Source: Lunularia cruciata (Eukaryota; Streptophyta; Marchantiopsida; Lunulariales; Lunulariaceae). Taken from it: a DNA stretch of 64,000 bases. This document shows, piece after piece, positions 48,073 through 59,689 of the stretch. The stretch lies in NCBI GenBank assembly GCA_948567375.1, contig OX419756.1, positions 75,556,552 to 75,620,551 on the forward strand, read 5' to 3'. The translations under genes were made by a program, and so were the position numbers. Every line of letters starts with the position of its first letter. Positions within the stretch are counted from its first letter, which is position 1. The notes beneath the pieces are model-generated. The model was not told the origin of the DNA. It made no database searches and worked only from the letters and a program-made list of their open reading frames with translations.

Positions 48073-51000
48073 TATTCTCCCATTGCTAGTTGGTGACGTC
48101 CTCATTGCCAATGAAGCTTTGAACTCTTGGATGGCAGTTTGTGCATTCTGGAGGTGAGAAAGAGGTTCCCATGTAGCATCATGAAGGGGATATCCTTTTC
48201 CAAAGGACCTTGTACTCCATATGTTGTTGATGGCCTTGTTGAATATGGCAATACGTAAGGATATAATCAACTTTGTATTCCTCATGATCATTGATAGGGA
48301 TGGGAGGAGGAGGAGGTTGGACTCAAGAGGAAAGGAAGAGGGGTTAGGAACAAAGGGTTTCATTTTAGAAACATGAAAGATAGGATGGATACACATATGA
48401 CAAGGCAAGGCAAGTCAATAAGCAACAAGAGAGACAATTTGGGTGACATCAAAGGGTCCTATCCAATTAGGGGCAAGTTTACAAACTTGGGTATCAAGGA
48501 GGAGAGGAAGGTTACTAGAGGATAGCATGACTTTATCACCGACTTCAAAGGTGAGATCACAACAATGGTGGTCCGCATATTGTTTTTGATGATTTTGAGT
48601 AACAAGGAGGTGAGATTTGGCTTGCTGGAGAGATTGTGATAAAGTGGTCAAGAATGTTGAAGTATGAGGAACCTGAGATAGAGGGGGAGCAAGAAGAGAA
48701 TCTGGAACAAGCGGATCTTGGCCAAAATTGAGAAAGAAAGGAGAAAAACTGGTGCTTGCCTGTTTGGAATTGTTGTAGGCAAATTCTACAACTACAAGAG
48801 ATTCATCCCAATTAGTATGGTGGATATTGATGAAAGTATGTAGCATATCTTCCAATGTACAATTTGCATGTTCCATTTGTCCATTAGTTTGAGGATGATA
48901 GACCATGGACAAAGCAAGCTTGGTGCCAAGTATTTGGAAGTGTGCTTGCCAAAATTTCCTAGTAAATTGAGGATTGCAGTTGGAGATGAGTACATGTGGC
49001 ATCCCATGATGCTTGAAGACATTGTCAAAGTAGATTTGTGCTAAGGTTGGAGCATCCATTGTATTACAGGTTGGTGCAAAGTAGATTTTCTTACTAAATT
49101 TATCCACAAACACCACAATTGTAGTGTGTCATTGCTTTGTCTTGGGCAAGGATGTGATGAGATCCAAGCTCACCTGCTCCCATTGAGCGAATGGAATGGT
49201 GAGTGGTTGAAGGAGTCCACTCAGCTTTTGGTTGTTGGCCTTGTTGCATTGGCAACTCTCACACAATCAAACAAATTCTTGAACATCTTACGTCATGTTG
49301 GGCCACCACCATTGGTGTTGGAGAGTACTGAAGGTCTTGTTCACCCCCATGTGACCAACTATGGCTAAATCATGGGCTTCTCAAAGGTGTACAAGTCAAA
49401 GATCACCTTTGGTTGAAACATAGATCTGGTCCTTATGGAATAGAAGGCCCTCCTTGATGGAGAAGGTGTTGTACTCCTTGTCGCATGTTGTAAGGCAACC
49501 ATGTACCATTTAGAAGAAGGGATCTTGTTGTAGAGCTGACTAAAACTTGTTTTGGACCTTGGAGTCAATTGACACCGTCATAATTGGCATTGTGATGAGA
49601 GGAAGAGACTTCAAATCAGGTCATCATCATAAAGCATCAAGGATGATGTGGAATCGACCTAGTTTGTACTCAAGTTTGATATCAAACAATTGGAATTGTT
49701 CCTCTCATCAATGGTGTCGACTCTTCATGTGTTCCAGGTGTAAGGTTTGCAATAATGGTTTGTGATCAATTTGCATGATTGCTTGTTTCCCCAAGAGGCA
49801 GTGCCTCCATACCTTAGTGGCATATACCATTGCAAGTTGTTCTTGATCTTAAGTAGATCAGTTTCTTTCACCCATATTGAGTCGGCGAGACATAAAGGCA
49901 ATGGAATGTAGTCCATCTAGAAATTCATGTTGCAACACGGCTCCAATTGCAAAGTTAGAAGTATCAAAATCAACCACACAAGGTAGTTGAGGATCATACG
50001 GTTGAAGAATGGGTCTTGAAGACACCATATGTTTCAACTTCTAGAATGCTTCTTTGTGGTTGGTGGTCCACTGGAAGCTCAAGTCCTTTCCCAAGAGCTC
50101 AGTCAATGGTGCCGCTACATGAGCATAATAATGGATGAACTGTTGGTAAAAATTGACCAATCCATTAAATGCTTGTACTTTTGTAGCATCCTTTAGAGTA
50201 GGCCACTCAGTAATGGCCTTGATTTTTTCCACTTCTATCTTGATCCCCTCTTATGAGATCTTGTGACCCAAGAAGGTAACTTCCTTTTGCCAAAAGGCAC
50301 ACTTTGACTTCTTGTAGTAAAATTTCCATTGTTGTAATTGTCTTAAGACTTCTCGCACATGATTCATGTGTTCTACCTCTGTCTTGGTATAGATTAAGAT
50401 ATCATCCAAGAACAACACCATGTACCAATCCAATAGTCTATCCAACACACAATGCATTTGATCCATGAAGACTATTGGAGCATTAGTGAGCCCAAAAGGT
50501 AGAACTCTCCACTCAAAATGCCCATAACCTTGTGCAAAATGCAGTCTTTTGCACATCCTCCCTATCAATGGGGATTTTCCAATAGCCATTGTAAAGATTC
50601 ATCTTGGAAAAGTATCGTGCTCTATTCAATTGATCAAGAAAGTTATCAATCTGAGACAAGAGATATGCATTCTTCATTGTTTGCTTATTGAGCCTACGAT
50701 AATCAATACAGAAATGAAGTACTCCATCCTTCTTTGGAATGAATAATATTGGTGCTCCCCAAGGAGAGGTACTATATCATATGAAGTCCTTCTCCAACAA
50801 CTCTATAAGTGTTATTTGCAACTCCTCCAAGTCCTTTGGTGAGAGCCTATAGATTGGTCTACTCACTGGAGTACTCCTTGGCAATAACTCAATCTTGAAG
50901 GGCATACCACAATCGGAGGGTAATCCCTTTGGCAGATCATCCAGAAACATGTTCGCAAACTCCTGAAATATTTGATCAACCCTTGCTTGATGAGGCTCTT

Positions 51001-52873
51001 GGCTCTCCTCTGATTTTCCTTGTGCAATTGGCTTGATCTACACTGCAAAAACAGACCTATCTTTCTCCAAAGCTTGCTCTATGGCTGCTTCACTAACAAA
51101 CTTCCTATCTAGGGACTCACCTCTCTTCAAAGCTTGCTTTGTAGTTGCCTTCCAGGCAAACTTCCTATCTTGGGACTCCTCTCCCTTCAAGGTATGCTCC
51201 ATGGCTACCTTCTCAACCAACTTCCCATCCTGGGACTGACTATTCTTAGGTGTCTTACTCAGAGGTGCCATACAACCTAATCAGAAATTCCTATCTTGGT
51301 GTTGTACTTTGATTTGTTGTCGGGTCCAATCAAATTGAACTTTATGACGTTCAAGCCAAGATAGTCCTAAAATGACATCATAGTGTAGAGGTGCCACTAC
51401 AAACCTCATACACTCCAAATACTCCTTCCCAATCTTAAAAGTAACAAGATGTGAGGTATGGAATACAAACCCTTTCTACCATATGCCAACATCAATCTAC
51501 TTCCAATCACTAGCTTGATAGGAATACCCAATTCCTTTGCTACTTGCATAAACATGCAGTTCTCTAAACTTCCAAAATCAACCAAAATCTTACAACCCCA
51601 ATTAGATATCATACCTTGCAAGTGAAGTAAACTTGCATAGGTTGAGCCTTCAATCCCATTGGAACTAATCAAGCTCCCAGTAGGCAGTTCAAAATCTCCT
51701 ATTGGGATTCTTCATTTCCTTGATTATTTTATTCCACAAACTCCATCTGGGCAACTTGTCAAGGTCACCCATTCTTGAGTGGACATTCAACAATGCAATG
51801 TCCAACTTGGTGATAATAAAAATAACATCCATTTTGTTACAATCTTTCTCTATTTGTTGTTCCAAGTGGTCTCTGTTGGATAACATCAATCTCCATTGGT
51901 ACCTATTCTTCCACCCGTGCGTAGTGTACTGGTAGGCTTTGCGTTAGTCTAGGTTGAGACCAAGTTGTTGCAACCAAGGAATCAAAGCGCTTAGCTAATT
52001 GCATGGCTTCTTCTACGTTTTGTGGTTCCCGCATGGTCACCTCCAATTTGGTTTGTGCCTTCAATCCCTGCACAAATCAATCCAAAACTTCACCTTCTTG
52101 TATATCTCAAATTTGCATGATGATGTTATGAAATTGTATGATGTAGCTCCTTATAGAGCCAATCTACTTCAACTCTGCAAGTTTATCTTGTGCAGCTTGG
52201 GTGGCATTTATAGTTTAAAATCAACTAAGCATTGTATCTTTGACTTTTGCCCATGTCAAAATTAGTGTAACAATCTGTCATTCAGCTCGCTCTACTTGGA
52301 ATTGCCACCAAAGTTTTGCCACACCATCTAATTGGCTAGAAGCCAAGAGAATCTATTTCCGTTCATCTTGAAGGTTGGTGGCTTCAAAATAACATTCACA
52401 GTCAAACAAAAAATTCTCCATTGTTCCCGGAAGATTCTTGCCTTCAAACACATCGGGTTTTGGAAATAGGATGTGAGTTTTTCCATCTTAAACTGGTGCT
52501 CTCTCTATATGTTCTTGTTGTTGTTGCTCTTGTTCATTCAACAATCAAGTAAGGTACTCAATTTATTGTTGCATTGCAAGGATAACATCCGGTATTGCTG
52601 CCATAGCTACTACTCTATCCCACTACTTCAATTATCTAATTGATTAACACATATATGCAACATGTCCATCGGTCTCCATAAGTTATAACTGGAAGTATCA
52701 AGGGTTCCTTAGACACGATGATCATATGCAAAAAATCCTGCCCACAATGCAAGGTGATGAATTGGGTGAAACAATGCTTGAGTAATATTTGGACATGAAA
52801 ATCTTTATGGTTTGGCGGAAGTGGATTTGGTGGTCCAAAAATTCCATCCATCCCATTCCTGCTCTAATACTAA
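48073..52873 (-). pseudogene. G2 gag-pol with chromodomain
   Basis: Listed from 5' (right) to 3'. Gag remnant 51.9-52.85 kb. Knuckle remnant about 51.77-51.83 (HQVGHCIVECP type). Protease 51406-51672 (CKILVDFGSLENCMF). Spacer with three tandem 20-residue repeats 51050-51250. RT 50.25-50.9 kb (GYGHFEWRVLPFGLTNAP, FLDDILIYTK). RT connection and RNase H 49.7-50.23 (FNGLVNFYQQFIHYY). Integrase 48415-49200, with a 233-codon open core (FVDKFSKKIYFAPT, YHPQTNGQMEHANCTLEDM). Chromodomain 48.1-48.33 (GKGYPLHDATWEPLSHLQ). A polypurine tract (CAATGGGAGAATA) precedes the 3' LTR. Most parts share one frame, broken by stops. Confidence 0.88.
51050..51250 (-). repeat. Three tandem 60-bp (20-residue) repeats between protease and RT of G2
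   Basis: Units read SQDGKLVEKVAMEHTLKGEE, SQDRKFAWKATTKQALKRGE and SLDRKFVSEAAIEQALEKDR. Similar units occur in G1 at 44.7-44.83 kb. This is a variable, charged linker between protease and RT; its function is unknown. Confidence 0.8.
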
Positions 52874-53263
52874 TTTAAAAGACCAAGACCGAGGAGAGAA
52901 ATAGGAAATGGAAGTTCACATTGGGACACTTGAATGAGGGAATGCCTAGCATGAGCTTTGGCTTTGGTATTTATAGGTAGCATACAAGGCCCTTGAGAAG
53001 CTTCCTAGAGTGCAAGCCAAGTTAACCAAGAAGCTTCTCAAGAAGCTTCCTTCTAGAAGCCACCTATTTGGCATGCAAGCTAAGCTAGTTGGAAGCTTTT
53101 AGAAGCTTCCTTCTAGAAGCTACTTACTTGAGGTGTAAGCTAAGCTAGCCGGAAAGCTTCCCAAGAAGTTTCTTAGATATTTCTAGAATATTCTAGGCTA
53201 ATTTGTCTTATTTGCTACTTTGTTAGCCCTACTACCTTCATCACTAAACTCCATATTGTTACA
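52874..53263 (-). repeat. 5' LTR of G2 (390 bp)
   Basis: On the minus strand it begins TGTAACAATATGG at 53263 and ends GTCTTTTAAA at 52874. It is followed by a mutated initiator-Met primer site (TTAGTATTAGAGCAG) and contains repeated AAGCTTC / TTCTAGAAG units. Confidence 0.88.
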
Positions 53264-53347
53264 CATCTTTAGAATACACAAATAGCCATCTAGGAGTTTG
53301 AAGCTTAAATCACAATGAGGGTATCACCAACTAGCGGTGGGGGAATA

Positions 53348-53835
53348 TATAACAATATGGAGTTTAGTGATGAATTTAGTCAAGGCTGACAAAGTAGCAA
53401 ATGAGCCAAATTAGCCTAAAATGTTCTAGAAGTATCTAGGAAGCTACTTGGTACCTCCCAAGTGTTAGGTAACATGCATGCCAAGTGGTGACTTCTAGGA
53501 GGAAGCTTCTTGGGAAGCTTCCAGACTAGCTTAACTTGCACCCCAAGTAGGTAGCTTCTAGAAGGAAGCTTTTAGAAACTTCCAACTAGCTTTGCTTGCA
53601 TGTCAATTAGGTGGCTTCTAGAGGGGAGCTTCTTGAGAAATTTCCCTATTAACTTGGCTTGCACTCCAAGAAAGTAGCTCAAGAAAGCTTTTTGAGAAGC
53701 TTCTCAAGAGCCATGTATACTCTCTATAAATACCAAAGCTGAAGCTTATGCTACGCATTTGGAGTTTCCCGCACTCAAGTACCCCACTATGATCTTCTAT
53801 TTTCCTATTTCTCTCCTTGGTCTTTGTCTTTTACA
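53348..53835 (+). repeat. 3' LTR of G1 (488 bp)
   Basis: It begins TATAACAATATGG (one change from TGTAAC) after the purine-rich GGTGGGGGAATA, and ends GTCTTTTACA. The 80 bases before it continue the G1 internal sequence after the G2 insertion. It carries heat-shock-like units such as TTCTAGAAGG and TTAGAAACTTCC (53556-53582). Confidence 0.88.
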
Positions 53836-55886
53836 ATTAGCAACTAATGTGGTTACCTTAGTAGGGTAAAGTTTAATTTAATTTGGATGCATATCTTTTG
53901 CTTCAAATAGTATCTTGAACAACAAAAATCTGTGATAGAGTCTAAAAGTGGATGACATTACTTAACTACCCAAACTTTGTGAGTTGCAAAGATAATTGGA
54001 GTATAACAAATCAACAAAAGTTGGAGAATAACAAAACTTCACAAGAATTTCTCCTCACTTAAAAAGCCACCACTAACAAAAGTCACATGTAGATTTCCAC
54101 ACACATAAAAACTTTATTTGTTGTACTCTAGAGTTCACATTCATGGAAACTTTATTTTTTTAAAGAGGATGTAAATTTCAAATTTTGAAACCAACTTGTT
54201 GGAGGTTAGACTAAGTTCTCTTTGTGACACTTGGTAGATTTTGGCTTTTCCTTTTGACTTCATTAGGATGCATGGTGGGTTAGTATTCCTCCATGCATCA
54301 AAAAATTAATACATCATAATTATTTGAACTTATCTAACCCATAAACTTCCACTCAATGTGATATTGAAATTGAAAAGTCCTCCAAAAATTGCAACTCAAA
54401 TTGTAAATTCAATTTAAATTCAAAAAAATTATTACATATTATTTAATTTTATGAAGTCTTTTTGCATAGTATCCAAGCAGAAATCTTATAGGTGGTGGTC
54501 TGGGTCCATAAGAAAACCACAAATTTCCCATCTAAATCTCCTCAATATGTGAGATAGCTCCTATTAGGTTCAAGCAATCAATTAAAGACCAAGTATCAAT
54601 GTTAATAGATTGACCACTAAAGCTTACTCACACACTAGTTCTCTAAATGATGTAGGCACTCAATGACAATGATGTTGAACATTTTACCCAGCCACCATTT
54701 GGTGTTAGAGACATTGGTACCATTAAAGATATTGATTTTAAGCACTTGATAAGTAGTAATGAAGAAGATGTGATCTTAATAATCCAAGAATTGATTAAAT
54801 AAAATTTAAGTCTATCATTGTGCTAAGTTAAGCATATTTAACTATAATATATTCAAGTAATCCCTACCCACAAACAATCTAGATAATATTGTATGGATCA
54901 TTGATGAAGCAATATGTCCAGATTGGCTCAAGAGTGGTGAAAGAAAAGGATCCTATGGAAGAGATAGGTTGGTAGAGGTAAGGAGGTTCTTGTAGGGAGA
55001 TCTATAATAGATGTGATAGAAGATCCACCATAAGAGAATCTACTTGTAGAGTATCCTCTATTGGTATCTACATGGAGATGAAAGAAACTCCATCTAGATG
55101 AATTTGATCAATTAAAAGTTTGTGTTGAAAAATTCAATAGTGGGATCTAATTCTTCATTGTAAATGTAATGTATGAGATGTTAGATGAAGATTATGCTTA
55201 TGGTACCCAAATTTTCATAAAATTTGTTCTTTTTATTAATTTCACTCTTGTTAGTAAAGATAGGATAGCCTAGTTTAATGTTTAGGAAGGAAAGTTTCTT
55301 AGTTGAAGTGCACTTTGGAGTTGTGTTTTGTTATGCAAAGTTACAGTTCATAGCAGCCTAAAGCCAGAGGTACACTCAAGGAAGAATGTCAAATTAAAAA
55401 TGACCCTAAAGGTTGGTAAAAGGTGAGGAACTTTGGCCCAAAGTAACTTGGCCTAGACATCTAGATGGAGTTTCTTTCATCTTGATGCACATACCAATAG
55501 AGGACAAAGCCCAGATCATATTGGCAAAACTTTAGTCTAGACATTGATGCATCCTAAGATCATACACACATTTGAATACATTGCCACTTGATTAAAGAAT
55601 TGCTACCAAAGATAATTTGCATTTAAGGAAGATTGTTTGCATTTGGTGAAGACCGCACATGGATGAAGGGGATAGTTCATGGAATATTTTGCATATGTGG
55701 AGAATTATTACACACCAAATGCATGACAAGTATGGAGAAGGAGTGCTCAACCATAGCCACTGAATGACCAAAGAATGATTTAGAAAATTGCATATAAAAC
55801 CAAGTGCACACCATCGACCAATTTCACTTCCATAGAGCAATTTTATTTTCAGCTTTAGGTGACTTTTGGATTTCTAAGTCCTTGTA
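53836..55886. other. AT-rich DNA, no gene recognised, contains a paired inverted repeat
   Basis: Only the 46-base inverted repeat at 55055-55503 stands out. The short minus ORF at 55592-55840 is Cys- and Trp-rich without a motif and is probably chance. Confidence 0.5.
55055..55503. repeat. 46-bp inverted repeat flanking about 357 bp, MITE-like
   Basis: The left arm (55055-55100) begins CCTCTATTGGTAT and ends AACTCCATCTAGATG. The right arm (55458-55503) is its reverse complement with about four mismatches. The similarity stops sharply at both ends of the arms. It could be a small non-autonomous inverted-repeat element, or two copies of one repeat in opposite orientation. I did not find a clear target-site duplication. 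Confidence 0.5.
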
Positions 55887-55898
55887 ACATTTGTAGTT

Positions 55899-58800
55899 TC
55901 TGTGACAACCCGGCAAATATCACTTTTGCGGTAGTCGGGTAAGTAAAGTTTGTTCCCGCAAAGATACGAGTCAAAAATGTCCAATTACAAAGCAAAGTAA
56001 CAATGTAGTTCTTCTTTAGTCTCTCAGGTAGAAACCACACCCAGAAGAGAGTAACAAGCACTGATTTGCAATCTTGTCACACATTAACACTCCATAATCA
56101 CAACTCCATCAAATCTTTCCAAACAATCTTGATTGTGATGATTTAGGCTCTCACAAAAACGGCACTTCACTACAAAACGACTTTGCCTCAGAATTGTGTT
56201 CCACCCCTCCACTGAAGGCATAACTTCCTCGATCGAAATTGCTTCACATCAACTTTGCACTGTACTCACAAATACAAAATACTACCAACACTACAATTCC
56301 TCTCAGATCTGTCAAGGCATTGCTTCGATTGCACTTCACTCAGGATCAAACATACAGAATGAAGATCAAGGCTGTGGCATCCAACATCCAACAAGCACAC
56401 TGACTTGCACTTTGAATTTCTCCAAACATTCACAAACACAGACACAAAGTTGATACTCGGAATCAAGCTCAAGCGAAGAGCACTGCTTCACAGCACTTCG
56501 CTTTATCTATTCTCAGAAATAATGAGCACTGAACAACATTTTCCTGCGAATGCCACTCTTAAGTAGTGAATCAATAGACAGTTCTAACAACTATACCGTT
56601 CTACAACAACTGTTCTAACCTACAGATCCGAAATGACAATGCACCTCTTCATATCTGCCCCTTCAAATCTCAAATCGGTTACTAATCCGATCCGATGTCT
56701 ACTTCTTCCTCGGCTTTCAAACCCAAACCCAAAGTAATCTTACTTCCTACTATCTTTTCCTCGGGTTCCAGATCTTCTACTTCTTCTACCAGATCCAGCA
56801 ATTCTCTTTCCTGATCTGAAATTGCACTAGTGGGTAATTTGTCTAACTCTTCATCCTTTGACCCACTCTTCTCTAATGTCTCTGAGGGCAACTCCGAAGA
56901 CATTTGGATTCCTATGTTATCTACTTCGGGTTTTGCCTTAACATCCTACCAAAGCTTTTCTAACTCTATTCTCACTTAGTCTAATCTAATTGAAATATTG
57001 TCTTCTACTTCTAAGATCTTCCTATCTACACGAGTTCTGAGACTAATTAACAAGGCATTCAAATTTGTATCTTTCGCTTGTCTTTGCCTCGTCTCCTGCA
57101 CCAACAACTTCAACTCGTGCAGTCTTGTTTCTTCAATCCGAACGCTGGCTTCTGTACTTAACACTGCGTTCACTCTGAGGACTATTTCCTTCAATGGTTC
57201 CAATCTTGTCTTTTGTTCTTGTTCCCGATCTGCAAGCCATTCCTCTCGATACATCGCCAATTCTTCTTCAAACTCGGCCTTCACCGCTTCCTTCTCTTTC
57301 TCCTTCTGTACGATTTTCTCTTCCTGATTACGAAGTAATTCTCGTAATCTCTCTTCTTCTCTATACCGCACAGACAACTCTCTTTGCCAGAGTTGCTTCT
57401 TCTCCTCCATACTCTCCATCACTCGATCGAGCTCTTGATCCTTCAATGCTACCCTCGCCATAGCATGGATAAGCTCTACTCTTGAATCAGCAAACTGCTG
57501 CTTCAAGATTTCTAATTCAACTACTTGTCTCTCCCTTGCGATGTCACTCTTCCTCACAAGATCCTCTCGATAACTCACTTCTCTCTTCAGGTCTTCGATT
57601 ACCTAACTTCTCTCTACTGCTTCCGCTTGTAGTACTTCTCTCTCTTCCTCACCTCGGGTTACACTCTTCTTCAACTCCGAGTTTTCTTCTTCTAATCTTG
57701 ATAAGACCTGCAAAACAGTTTTTACCTCCGGACAAGTAGACTACATCTCCTTCTTCTTCTTCTCCAACTTCACCAACAGCGGGCATACTACTTTCTGCAG
57801 GTAATCTACTCCATTACTGGCAACTTCTTCCTCCCGCGGAGTGGTCTCTCTTCTTTCTTTGTGTTCTCCCGATACTCACCTTCTTCTCTAGAGTCTTTGT
57901 ATCGGAATTAACGCCTCACTGCCCGAGCTTTCTTCTACCTCTTCCTTCACTCTACTCAGCCCCGCTTCACACTTTGCCTTACGTCTCAAGCGAACTCCTC
58001 GCTGTACTGCAATCTTCTTTTCCTCAAGCACCGGTACTTCATCTTCCAGCGCCGCATTGTCTTCGGCTTCTACTTCAGCTTGCATTTCTTCTTTGTATTC
58101 TTCAGCCGTTGGTGCCGAGGTCATTTCTCCACCGTCTTCACTGTCACTGCTAGTATCTCCACTCTGCAGTGTCAGCTCAGGTTTCTCCTCACGTTCCGAG
58201 TCCTCCGTCTTGAGCTCGGCTTTGCCTTCTGAGTCTTCATCTTCTGACTCAATCACCACCATTCCTCACCTCGGGTTATTTTTCTGCATCTTCTGAGGTT
58301 TCTTGTTTTCTTCGGCTTCTACTTGCCGAGTTCTCTTCTTCGTCGGAGTACTTACCACGACCTCTACGTTTTTCCCTGTCTTTGCGTAGTAATCGTCCGT
58401 GCTCCGGATTTGGAGAATGTATTGCTGCTCCTCTGTGTCGACTTCTCTTCTCAAGTCAAGATGAAAATGAGACACCATTCTATTGCGCTCCGCCAAATTG
58501 AGAAAATTCAACCCGAGGTAGAAATGTGCTGCAAATGGTACGATGTTGTGGGGAGGCGACTTGTCCCGCAGATTCCACACCATCTGCCTCGTTCTCCCGT
58601 GAAAGCGCCTTGCCCAATTGATCGGTTCTCCTGCAAATAACTTGTGAAAGAACACCGCTTGGTGTTTCATCACATAGGTAGTTCTCTCCGGCTTCAGGAT
58701 GGCCATTAGTGCACTCATAATTCCTCTCCTCACAGGGTCTTTGTATCTCTCAAATTTGTACCCATTCTTTGTCCTCTTCAACGAGAAGGCATCTCTCACC

Positions 58801-59675
58801 TCCTGCGTTTCTTGGGCTATCTCTCCTTTCCCCAAGAACGTGGCTCCCTGCTCCAAACCCGCCTCCTTCCCAAGTACGAGTCTCCAATCCGACTCTGTCC
58901 AGCGAGCCGGATTTCCTCTCTTCCCTTCTTCCTCGGGACCATCGAGACATTTACTCTCGATGATTTCTGTCATGAATCCTGGAAAACTTACGTTCCAGTT
59001 CCATGCCAGAAAAGTGATCCGAAGTTGGCTCAAGACTTCGATCCTCACCACTATATCTAATCTCCGAATTGCATGATTTCTCACTGCAAATTTGGAGTTC
59101 TTCTTCCCTCCTCCCATCTCTTCTGCTTTCTTACTGTCTCTTGATTTATCTCTCGCGACTTCTCCCTTGTGCACTAACACGAGTCCAACTCTATTTCCCT
59201 TTCCCCAATCACCTGCAAGATGACTCCTCAACGGCAAAGGAAAATTGCTCGACATTTTGTTGTTGTAGTTTCAATTTTTATAGAGTTGCACTTCTTCATC
59301 TTCCGTCACTTTGAGTTTCTACTGAGAAATCACACCTCCGGCATGCACCTGTCACTGTCAATCAACCTTCGCGCGTATGAGCCGCCAGTTTTGAAACGGC
59401 CCCTTCTTGAATTTCTCACCCCGACAAAAGGTTGTTAGACTGTCTTTGCCTTGGGTTGAGCTCCCCCCGATCCAAAGACGATTTACTTCGTATTGTATGC
59501 TGACACGGCATTTCCGAGTACTTCGCCTTATGACCCGAAGTCACTTTACTTTGGGTTTCATCCCGAAGACAATTTTCTTTGCCTTCTTCGGCCATACAGG
59601 CGCAATCCGACTTCTCTATACACTTCTTCTCCTTTATTTTGAAAAAAACAAAAAATGTGGGCACCAGAGTTTCCT
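55899..59675 (-). mobile_element. Family F element, 3.8 kb, flanked by a 12-bp direct repeat
   Basis: ACATTTGTAGTT occurs immediately left (55887-55898) and right (59676-59687). Between them lies a segment clearly richer in G and C than its surroundings, with one long minus-strand frame (56682-59255) and non-coding ends. The left end reads TCTGTGACAACCCGG and the right end GGCACCAGAGTTTCCT; these are not inverted copies of each other, and no LTR pair was found. A duplication of this size suits a non-LTR retroelement or a MULE-like transposon, but no polymerase or transposase is recognisable. The flanking DNA on the right belongs to an older family F relative on the plus strand. Confidence 0.6.
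56682..59255 (-). pseudogene. Family F ORF: one 858-codon frame with seven stop codons
   Basis: From ATG 59253-59255 (context ACAAAATGT) to TAG 56682-56684 a single frame is kept without any frameshift. Internal stops are TGA 58266, TAG 57888, TGA 57876, TAG 57741, TAG 57603, TAA 56976 and TAG 56946 (lowest base of each). Codons 1-290 form a globular part containing ARRFHGRTRQMVWNL, FFHKLFAGEPINW and FAAHFYLGLNFL. Next come a basic stretch and an acidic linker (SGDTSSDSEDGGE). A coiled coil of about 200 residues follows (56976-57578, for example RVALKDQELDRVMESMEEKK), then an acidic tail (DLVEEVEDLEPEEK). I know no named family. A gag-like or structural protein of a transposon is my best guess. 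Confidence 0.65.
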
Positions 59676-59689
59676 ACATTTGTAGTTGT

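Larger units (their letters stand above)
47734..53263 (-). mobile_element. Nested family G copy G2, target-site duplication CATCT
   Basis: A complete but defective chromovirus on the minus strand: 5' LTR 52874-53263, internal 48073-52873, 3' LTR 47734-48072. The five bases on either side (47729-47733 and 53264-53268) are both CATCT. It sits inside the chromodomain region of G1. Its frames are better kept than those of G1, as expected for a later insertion. Confidence 0.92.
42598..53835 (+). mobile_element. Family G chromovirus copy G1, split by nested copy G2
   Basis: The outer element has a 5' LTR (42598-43083), internal DNA at 43084-47733 continued at 53269-53347, and a 3' LTR (53348-53835). 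The flanks GTTAG (42593-42597) and ATTAG (53836-53840) look like a target-site duplication with one change. At 47733/53264 the internal sequence is interrupted by G2, bounded by CATCT on both sides. Across the break the chromodomain reading continues (..PLSHL, then NTQ.A..EF). All coding parts are riddled with stops. Confidence 0.88.

Noticed and set aside
58323-59438. Several plus-strand ORFs of 60-125 codons
   Set aside because: They are shadows of the long minus-strand family F frame, which has the protein-like composition.
55899-59675. Helitron or TIR transposon identity for the family F element
   Set aside because: The ends are not inverted copies, there is no 3' CTRR hairpin, and a 12-bp direct repeat flanks it; no Rep/helicase or transposase was read.
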